A DNA stretch of 64,000 nucleotides, from positions 1 through 64,000 of the forward strand of contig DAOTTW010000084.1 in the NCBI GenBank assembly GCA_034437615.1, given 5' to 3'. A program made the translations under genes and the position numbers. Positions 16,287 to 23,452 of the stretch are shown here, piece by piece. The DNA is from DAOTTW01 sp034437615 (GTDB lineage Bacteria; Chloroflexota; Anaerolineae; Aggregatilineales; Phototrophicaceae). The notes beneath the pieces were generated by a model. That model had not been told where the DNA came from. It was given only the letters and a program-made list of their open reading frames with translations, and ran no database searches. Numbering within the stretch: the stretch's first letter is position 1; every line of letters begins with the position of its first letter.

Positions 16287-17285
16287 CTAAAAATCGGTAA
16301 AGGGCATCAGGATCGGGTCGCGGTCCTCCAATGAATTTAGCAGTGAGTTGGCCAGATTGAGCGCGCGCCGTGCCGAGTCGATTGTGGCAAGCGCGTTAAA
16401 AACATCCCGCTCGGTGATAAAAGCATCTGTACGGCCACAAGCATCTTCAAAGCCAGCGATAGCCAAGTTGATGCGTTCAACGGCTATATTCAAAGCATTG
16501 GCAGGTGGCGCGAAAATCGTCTCACGCTCCAGATCAACCTCGCTGACGCGGCTGCTGCGTGCATTGCTTGGGAAATCGCTGCAACTGACGCTGTTACCTT
16601 CGTTGAGGCTTGACCAGACGCGCTCGATGCGACCCAGGCTGCTGAAACCCTGATTGATGTCATCGTCCAGTTGTTCAGCAAGGCGACCATAGGGGTAGAG
16701 ATAATTGGTATTGAGTAGGGAACCCATGAAACCATCCAGCACGCGCACATTCCAGCGACCAATCCAGTAGAGTTGGTCATCATGCAATATTTGCACACGG
16801 AAGAAGCCAGAGTCGCCAAGCCTACCGGTTAGTTCAACGATGGTATCAGCGGGCAAGGTGCCGATGTAATCTTCTGGGCCAAAATCGCGCTCGTAAAGCG
16901 GTGTTTCGCGTGTTGTGACCGCTACCACACCCATACGCCGCACAAATGGCTGTGTATCCACACCGTCAACAGTTAATTGCACGATGTCGCCGGACCAGAC
17001 CAGGTACCCCGCATACAACCAACCTGCTTGATTGTCGTGCATCACCTGCACCCAAGCCATATCCGCAGAGCGCCCGATAGCTGGCAAGGTCACTGCCGGT
17101 TTTACGACAGTAAGGCGCTCAAAGGCGGTGCCGGGGCCGGTGCGTAACGACAGAAAATCCTGTGTGGTGACGTATACGCTAGTTTGCTGTGCAAGTGCTT
17201 CGCCGTCCTGGGCGCTGACGCCCAGCGGCAGACTCATGAACAGTAATGCGCAGCCTAACAGGAAAAGCGACCTATGTTGTGCCAT
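16287..17285 (-). CDS. Exported SH3b protein with helical C-terminal domain (paralogue of last operon gene)
   Basis: A 332-residue exported protein: signal peptide (MAQHRSLFLLGCALLFMSLPLGVSAQ), two SH3b-like domains (LSLRTGPGTAFERLTVV ... QAGWLYAGYLV and a second ending in LYWIGRWNVRVL), then a helical domain with its only two mature cysteines in SCSDFP and DACGRT. Same plan and cysteine placement as the gene at 11822-12838. The start has GAAAGG upstream; the frame is open for 31 more codons that overlap the end of the propeller gene, which is unlikely to be translated. It is the second gene of the operon, 40 bp after the propeller gene. Confidence 0.82.
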   Translation of the reverse strand: MAQHRSLFLLGCALLFMSLPLGVSAQDGEALAQQTSVYVTTQDFLSLRTGPGTAFERLTVVKPAVTLPAIGRSADMAWVQVMHDNQAGWLYAGYLVWSGDIVQLTVDGVDTQPFVRRMGVVAVTTRETPLYERDFGPEDYIGTLPADTIVELTGRLGDSGFFRVQILHDDQLYWIGRWNVRVLDGFMGSLLNTNYLYPYGRLAEQLDDDINQGFSSLGRIERVWSSLNEGNSVSCSDFPSNARSSRVSEVDLERETIFAPPANALNIAVERINLAIAGFEDACGRTDAFITERDVFNALATIDSARRALNLANSLLNSLEDRDPILMPFTDF

Positions 17286-17325
17286 TTTTGGGCCTTTCTC
17301 GTGCCTTTCGCACGTTTTGCACGCT

Positions 17326-20300
17326 CTAATTCGGTGGAATCGCCAACCATAAGTCAATGCGCTCAATATCGAAGCCAATATCCGTCAGGCTGCCTGTTGC
17401 AGTATCGAGGATATACCAGCTTGGACGCGCTGTTTCTGCTTGTGTTTGTCGATTAGACTGCAAGAAAGCCTGGAATGCGACATAGCGATTATCTGGTGAC
17501 CAGATAAAGCCGCTTACAATATCTGGTGAAATAACTGATGTGCCTGGAACGCAGTACAGGCGCGATAGACCCGTTTCGCTATCCCACACACGCAGTTTCG
17601 GGATCAGGAGTTCAGTCGCATCGATGTAGGTAACTTTGCCGCGTTGCAACGGTCTGTCCGCGCTATCTGCAAAGCCGTCTGGTCCCGGTGTGACCGTTGG
17701 TTGTAGCGGGATGAAGTCTGGCGTCCGTGTTGCGACAGGCGTTGGGTAAAGCGGCGGCAACGGCGTAATCAGGATAGCGTTCGCAGGGATATAATCAGCG
17801 CGATTAAAGCGGTATGGGGTGATGCTATAGCGGTTATTAGCTGACCACGTGCCACGCGGCAGGTCACCTAACCTCTGATGTTGCTCCGTCATTGGGTCGT
17901 AGATGAGCCATTCATCCGGAGCGGTGGACGGATAGCGATAATACAGATAGTTGCCTGCTGGATGCCAGTTGAACTCGATAGGGTCGGCGGTTTCTGTGCG
18001 AGCGAAATAATCCTGCGTTCCTGTTGCACGGTTAACGATGTAGTAGCGAAAGCCGGGCTGTGGGCGTGTGCGGTAGGTTGTGCGGTAGACCTCAAGATCA
18101 CCATTATAGGGTTGCACATTTACCAGTTCGGTATCCAGATTGTTGATGCGAACCGTGCCGCGTGGCGTAAACGGATCGCTATATTGGCGCGTTTGTACAT
18201 TGTATTGTTGGCGTTGTGTGATTGCGCTGCGCGAAATGCGTGCTTCTGAGGGGACAAAGGGCGGATTCGGCGTAACGCGGTCCGCTGGCAACACGAAGAT
18301 GGTTTGCTCTGGTGATATGGTCGATGGCGCACGCAGTGTAGGGGTCGCACGCACGAAGCTACTAAACTGATATTCAATTGTAACCGGATCGATCCAGTAA
18401 GGGTCTGGCCAAAATTCGTTGTCATCCCCAGAGAATAACACCTGCTTGTCGCTACCATCCGCATGTACCACGAAAATCTCGTCTGCTTCTCGGATCAGCA
18501 GCCATTGGCCATCAAAGGATGGTTGACAGCCTTCAGCGCAACTAGGAAGTGTGTCGTCAACGTATGTTGCGCCTGTTTGTGGGTTAAAAACCGTTTTGCC
18601 ATCTGGTGCGCCATCTAAACTTGTAAATAGGCTGCCCGGTGGGTTGTAATCGGGTGGAGGATTTTCCAGTGTGTAGATAGTGTTTACCGGGCAGATTTCC
18701 TCACGCTGGTTTAGCTGGACTAGATCAGCATCTTCAATAGGTTGCGGTGGCGGCGTTGGTGTGATGGTCGGTGTTAAGGTCGGGCGGGCACGCCCTGCAA
18801 TATTCAGTGATTGTGTGGCAGTTGGTCGCACGCGTATGCGCCTAACTTGTGGCTCAAGCGGTTGATTGGTCGCGGTTGCTGTGCCAGCTAGTGCCTCGTA
18901 TGGACGCACAAGCCGATAGAGCACGATACGATTGGCCGAACGACCTTCTGCAAGCAGGCTCGTATCTGGACTTAAACGGGCGTTATTTGGCGTGCGCCGA
19001 TATTGATCGTCAAATGCATCCAGCACCAGTGAAAGCGACGGTTGTGCTGTGCTTTCGTCATTTGTCGTGGTATCTGGCAAGAAGGTGCCACGTTTGCGAA
19101 TACCGGTGTTGATGTCGATTAGCATAACATCATCTTCAGAGGTTACAGGTGCACGACGGTTCGGTGATGACGAGCCAGACAAGCCCTCACATAAGAGTCT
19201 TTCTAGCTGGCTGATTTGTTCCTGTGACAAGCCCTCTGTCAGGTTACGCCACTCTTCGGCATAAGCGAGCGCTTCGTCGCTGAAGCGTTGCGTCAAGCAC
19301 GTAGGTACACCAGCAATCACAGATGGGCGTTGTGTTGGGAAAACAAGCGTTGGGGCTGGACTCGGTGTGAAGAAATTCGTGATGTCTTGCAGATCGCGTG
19401 CTTCGGTGACCAGATCACATATGGCCTGCGTGATGCGACCCAACTCATCTGGCGCGTTGATAGCGCTTACGTAATCCCAAAAGCCTGCTAATTGTGTGTC
19501 GGCATCTGGAAAGGCATCGACGAGGCACTGCGGCAAACCGGATGCAGCGTATTCCAAGCCATAGACACGGTCAGGTGCGCCGCTAGCATTTTGGTTGCCA
19601 CGAATGAAGATGGTTTCTGTATCCATCCAGCCATAGTTTGCGCCGTCGGGCGCTGGCAAATCCGTGCCTGCAAAGAACCATTGTTTACCTTCGTACAGGT
19701 TGTAGATGGCTATTTCGTTACCGGGGAAGTGTTGCGATGCCTGCGTAACGCCGTAAATGACCAGATAATTTTGCCAATTGACGCTTGGGATGATCTGACT
19801 GAACTCACGCCCTGGCAGTGACTCGAAAAACAAGCTTTGGCGCGTCTTTTCGGCTGTATCGGTGATTTCGACGCCTAAACCCTCTACGGTTTGGATGATT
19901 GAAAGGTAGCGCTGCGCGTCAACTGAGGCATCGATCACTGAGCCACGCACATTTAGCGGCTCACGTCGGATGACGGATGCCGTTTCGATGTCCCATTCCC
20001 AGAGTTCAACATCGCCACTCAAAGCGGTCTGGAATGTATAGATGCTCTGGCTATCCGGTGAGAATAGATACTGGCTATAACCGCGAAAATAGCCCAGGTC
20101 TTCGTAAAGGATGTCACCCGTCGCTAAATCGAAACGTTGAAAATCCACGAGCAGTTCATCGCCCGTCGTATTGAATGTGAATAGCGTATCTCCATTGGAA
20201 TCCGAAATTGCCGGATAATAATTGCTTTCCAAAGCACCGTTTGCGATATTGTAGACCTCTACGGGTTGCAAGCCTGAAGCGCGTCGAACGGCAATATGTG

Positions 20301-21441
20301 TGCCATCCGGGTGCAGCGCGATCTGATTAGTATCTGCTGAGCGCACGAAGTCCACGAAGCCGCGCCCGCTTATTTCATCACGCACATAAATTAAAAAAGC
20401 CGCACCGCCAGCGGTAGGGGTGATGGGTTGTAAAATATCTAGCAGCATAATTGTCAGTGGGTTGTAGTTGAAGTTGCTGCGATAATCACCTTGCAAAAGC
20501 AGGCGTGTTAGCGGTGTTGTCTGTCGGCTGTTGGGTTCGCCTATGATTTGGGCATTGTTACTGAGCACGAGGTCTTGCAGGCTTGCATAGCGGCCTGCGA
20601 TCAGGTCTCGGCCTGGCGAAACAAGCAAGGTGCGGCCTGTTTCTGTATTGATCTGGACAATGTTATTGCTGCCTCTTGGCTGTACGTACATCGAATCATC
20701 GGCCATGCTGGACCACACCGTAATTGTATCGCGCTCAAGCCGATTGGATTCAATTTCATCGGTGATGGGGCGGTTTCGCTCTTGCAAGTCCAGGATTTGC
20801 AGACGGCCGGGCAAGGCAGCGATTGCTTTACGGTTGGGGCCGAGGATAAAGCCATTGCGATAGTCAAAGATTGGCAACGCTTCGGCACGTCCAGCTAATG
20901 TCGATGGTGCTTCGCCGCGTGCATCAGCTAAATCCCACAGCCAGGGCACGAGGCTTGTATCATTTTCGCTGCGTCGGATGGATTGTGGAGCAGGCACACG
21001 CGAATTAAACAGCAACAGGTCGCCATCATCCGCGAAAAACAACGGCCCCTCAACCCCAAGCGAGCCGTCTGGTTCCAGTAGCAGGTTTAAATCGCCGTTA
21101 CGGGTATCCCAGATTTCGATGCGACGTTCGATGGCCAACGCCAAATAGCGCCCATCAGGGCTGAAGATATACGCGTTGTAAAGACCACTGCGGTAAAGCT
21201 GATGCTGAAGGCTGAAGTCGGATGCATCAATCAGTTGCAAGCTACCAGACGGATCAACCCAGGCGATTTGATCGTTGACCTGGCTGTACGTGATGCCGCT
21301 GGGACGTTGCTTGCCTATTATCTGATATGTGGCGAAGGTTTGGGCTGCCGTGCTCGGTTGTGCAATAGTGATGCCAACCAGCACAGACAAAACAATTATG
21401 AAAAAAGCCATAGGTATGATGTAGAAAGATCGTCTTTGCAT
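17326..21441 (-). CDS. Exported 1371-aa WD40/TolB-like beta-propeller protein (first gene of operon)
   Basis: A very large exported protein with a signal peptide (MQRRSFYIIPMAFFIIVLSVLVGITIAQ). Propeller-like strands recur along the chain: YIFSPDGRYLALAIERRIEIWD near residue 100, IALHPDGTHIAVRR near 380, YLFSPDSQSIYTFQ near 460, FDGQWLLIREADEIFVVHADGSDKQVLF near 1010, and FIWSPDNRYVAFQ near 1320, so it probably folds as two or more propellers. Pro/Thr-rich linkers lie near 880-910 (TLTPTITPTPPPQP) and 1240-1260. No enzyme motif is seen. AGGGTG precedes the ATG by about 6 bases and a TATAAT lies ~40 bp upstream. It opens the operon of exported proteins and is probably its largest structural part. 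Confidence 0.8.
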   Translation of the reverse strand: MQRRSFYIIPMAFFIIVLSVLVGITIAQPSTAAQTFATYQIIGKQRPSGITYSQVNDQIAWVDPSGSLQLIDASDFSLQHQLYRSGLYNAYIFSPDGRYLALAIERRIEIWDTRNGDLNLLLEPDGSLGVEGPLFFADDGDLLLFNSRVPAPQSIRRSENDTSLVPWLWDLADARGEAPSTLAGRAEALPIFDYRNGFILGPNRKAIAALPGRLQILDLQERNRPITDEIESNRLERDTITVWSSMADDSMYVQPRGSNNIVQINTETGRTLLVSPGRDLIAGRYASLQDLVLSNNAQIIGEPNSRQTTPLTRLLLQGDYRSNFNYNPLTIMLLDILQPITPTAGGAAFLIYVRDEISGRGFVDFVRSADTNQIALHPDGTHIAVRRASGLQPVEVYNIANGALESNYYPAISDSNGDTLFTFNTTGDELLVDFQRFDLATGDILYEDLGYFRGYSQYLFSPDSQSIYTFQTALSGDVELWEWDIETASVIRREPLNVRGSVIDASVDAQRYLSIIQTVEGLGVEITDTAEKTRQSLFFESLPGREFSQIIPSVNWQNYLVIYGVTQASQHFPGNEIAIYNLYEGKQWFFAGTDLPAPDGANYGWMDTETIFIRGNQNASGAPDRVYGLEYAASGLPQCLVDAFPDADTQLAGFWDYVSAINAPDELGRITQAICDLVTEARDLQDITNFFTPSPAPTLVFPTQRPSVIAGVPTCLTQRFSDEALAYAEEWRNLTEGLSQEQISQLERLLCEGLSGSSSPNRRAPVTSEDDVMLIDINTGIRKRGTFLPDTTTNDESTAQPSLSLVLDAFDDQYRRTPNNARLSPDTSLLAEGRSANRIVLYRLVRPYEALAGTATATNQPLEPQVRRIRVRPTATQSLNIAGRARPTLTPTITPTPPPQPIEDADLVQLNQREEICPVNTIYTLENPPPDYNPPGSLFTSLDGAPDGKTVFNPQTGATYVDDTLPSCAEGCQPSFDGQWLLIREADEIFVVHADGSDKQVLFSGDDNEFWPDPYWIDPVTIEYQFSSFVRATPTLRAPSTISPEQTIFVLPADRVTPNPPFVPSEARISRSAITQRQQYNVQTRQYSDPFTPRGTVRINNLDTELVNVQPYNGDLEVYRTTYRTRPQPGFRYYIVNRATGTQDYFARTETADPIEFNWHPAGNYLYYRYPSTAPDEWLIYDPMTEQHQRLGDLPRGTWSANNRYSITPYRFNRADYIPANAILITPLPPLYPTPVATRTPDFIPLQPTVTPGPDGFADSADRPLQRGKVTYIDATELLIPKLRVWDSETGLSRLYCVPGTSVISPDIVSGFIWSPDNRYVAFQAFLQSNRQTQAETARPSWYILDTATGSLTDIGFDIERIDLWLAIPPN

Positions 21442-21479
21442 GTAACACCCTGCTTTGTTGGAGTAGGATTACAACCCCC

Positions 21480-21485
21480 ATTATA
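21480..21485 (-). promoter_or_regulatory. Candidate -10 box of the exported operon
   Basis: A perfect TATAAT on the minus strand (ATTATA at 21480-21485), 38 bp upstream of the propeller gene start. No good -35 box lies at 16-18 bp, so the promoter may need an activator. Confidence 0.35.
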
Positions 21486-21520
21486 AACCCATTCTTGTTT
21501 CGTGCTTTCGCGTTCACCAT

Positions 21521-21535
21521 GCGTCAGCATGACGC
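21521..21535. promoter_or_regulatory. Palindrome between divergent exported genes
   Basis: GCGTCA-GCA-TGACGC (21521-21526 and 21530-21535), a 6-bp dyad with a 3-base centre, sits between the divergent starts at 21441 and 21605 and upstream of the minus-strand TATAAT. It is a candidate operator for both transcripts. Confidence 0.3.
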
Positions 21536-21604
21536 CAGCCATACGCCGCCATACGACTATGCTATAGTTTGCTCAAGGTCTTTAGTTCAAAGGATGGCCA
21601 TAGC

Positions 21605-23266
21605 ATGTTCAATCAACGAGTTGGTACTTTGGTCCTTATCTTGTTCACGAGCATTTTTGTCCCAGCGATTGCAAGTGCACAGGATGTTACGTCTTGCCCT
21701 GCGAATGTTTTACTAGCTTCTGGGCGTGCAAGTGCGGCCTGTGCAAATGTGGTAGCTGGGCAAGCCTGCTACGGAAATGGCGATGTCAATGCTTCTTTGT
21801 GGTCTACTGATGTTGCGCTGCTGCAACCAGGACAGCGGGTCAGTGTCGAACAGGTCGCAGAAATCCGCACACAGTCTGATGTCGCGTCAAATCAGTGGAG
21901 TGTGGCCACAATGCGCCTGCGGTTCGGAGAGGGCGAAGCAGCAAAAGACACATATGCTCTGATTTTTGGCAATGTCAGCATTACAAACCGTATTCAGCCA
22001 TTCCCGACTATGCGCGTGGAATCTGGCGGCCTGCTGAATGTCCGCGTTGAACCTACTGCTGATGCGGACATCATCGAGCAATTCGGCATCCGTACGACGT
22101 TCACTGCAAATGGCATTAGCAATGATGGCGCATGGGTGCGGGTCCGGTTGCCCGATAGCGATCAGTTGGGGTGGGCTGCGCGTGATCTGGTTAACCCACG
22201 AGGGGACATTATGAGCCTGGATGTGGTCGCAGTCGGCCAGGAAACTGCAAATGCGTTTGAGGTAATGACGCTGGCAACTGGGCAAGCTGATGCATTTTGT
22301 GAGCAGGCAACAGAAAGTGGCATCTTGCTACAATCGCCAGATGTCGAAGACCCTGTGCAACTTAAAATTAACGGTATTGACGTGCGTTTTGCCGGGACAA
22401 TTTACCTGCAAACACAGACCGCAGATACGGACACTGCGCTAGTGATACATACGCTGGATGGTTCAGCAGGTATCCATGATGAGACTGATATAGCCCAATT
22501 CATCTTAGCAGGCAGTCGTGCCGTCTTGCAATTAGGGGAGCGTATCGACATTGAGCCATATGATTTGAGCGCAATGCAAGCTCTGCCTGTGAACAATTTG
22601 CCTGTGCGTTTTGCAATAGCTGAGCCGACAAGCGACGTTAGCGTGCCAGTCTGGGCTATCGAACCGACGGCCATACCGACGGCCGACCCGGCAATTGAAC
22701 GCAATCGCTGCACATTTACAGTCATTAGAAACGCCAATTTATATGCAGGACCGGGCACAATTTACGAAGTCATCAACAACGTTTCAGCGGGGACACGAGT
22801 AAATCCAGTGCTGGAAACGCCTGACGCTGATGGTGCGGCATGGTGGCAATTACGCGGTAGCAACTGGATTGCGGCGCGTGATGTCGAGGTATCTGAGGCT
22901 TGCGAGCCTGTGCCAAGATCACAAATAGTTGATGCACCGAGGTTTAATACACTATCACTGGAGACCTGCGAGACGAGCAATGGCCCGTTACGCGCTGGTC
23001 AACGTGTGACGATTACCTTTGTGCCACCTTCGTGGTCAACGCTTGAGGAAGCAAGGCTTGCGACCAGTGTCAGCCCTGGGGCAGTCATTATCGACAATCG
23101 GCAATATCTGCCGACTTACGCTTCTGCACCTATTAAGTTATCTGACGAAGCTTATATCCGCGAGTTCAGCGCTGATTGGGTACCTGATGCGGGAACTTAT
23201 CGTATTGTCGGGGCACGGCGATCGTATCTGTTGATTTGCAATCTGACGATTCCGCTAGGGCCGTAA
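21605..23266 (+). CDS. Exported protein with SH3b domains and a FecR-like middle
   Basis: A 553-residue exported protein, divergent from the six-gene exported operon. Signal peptide MFNQRVGTLVLILFTSIFVPAIASAQ. An N-terminal domain with paired cysteines (TSCPANV, AACANV, QACYG) is followed by an SH3b-like domain (LLNVRVEPTADADIIEQF, ~145-200), a beta-rich region resembling FecR-type repeats (GIDVRFAGTIYLQTQ ... GSAGIHDETDIAQFI), a second SH3b (ANLYAGPGTIYEVI, ~375-430), and a C-terminal beta domain ending with a lone cysteine. The ATG at 21605 has AAGGAT about 9 bases upstream; an upstream TTG is in frame but spoils the signal. Its position suggests co-regulation with the exported operon. Confidence 0.78.
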   Translation: MFNQRVGTLVLILFTSIFVPAIASAQDVTSCPANVLLASGRASAACANVVAGQACYGNGDVNASLWSTDVALLQPGQRVSVEQVAEIRTQSDVASNQWSVATMRLRFGEGEAAKDTYALIFGNVSITNRIQPFPTMRVESGGLLNVRVEPTADADIIEQFGIRTTFTANGISNDGAWVRVRLPDSDQLGWAARDLVNPRGDIMSLDVVAVGQETANAFEVMTLATGQADAFCEQATESGILLQSPDVEDPVQLKINGIDVRFAGTIYLQTQTADTDTALVIHTLDGSAGIHDETDIAQFILAGSRAVLQLGERIDIEPYDLSAMQALPVNNLPVRFAIAEPTSDVSVPVWAIEPTAIPTADPAIERNRCTFTVIRNANLYAGPGTIYEVINNVSAGTRVNPVLETPDADGAAWWQLRGSNWIAARDVEVSEACEPVPRSQIVDAPRFNTLSLETCETSNGPLRAGQRVTITFVPPSWSTLEEARLATSVSPGAVIIDNRQYLPTYASAPIKLSDEAYIREFSADWVPDAGTYRIVGARRSYLLICNLTIPLGP

Positions 23267-23315
23267 GGCACAGCAAGGATGTGATTTGCCTGTTTAGGTC
23301 ACGCATGTTGCTAAC

Positions 23316-23335
23316 CGGGTGCAAAAATGCACCCG
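23316..23335. terminator. Hairpin after the exported SH3b gene
   Basis: CGGGTGCA (23316-23323), loop AAAA, TGCACCCG (23328-23335): a perfect 8-bp stem 50 bp past the stop at 23266 and 118 bp before the ribonuclease gene. No T run follows, so it is a terminator-like or RNA-stability hairpin rather than a textbook intrinsic terminator. Confidence 0.45.
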
Positions 23336-23452
23336 CTAATGCTACAATCAATATGACAAATTGCGACAAGATGCTGCTTCAATAAACATACGCAAATCCT
23401 AAATTCCCCAGAAGCAGCCACAAAACAACAGCAACAAACGAGGTAATTGAGT

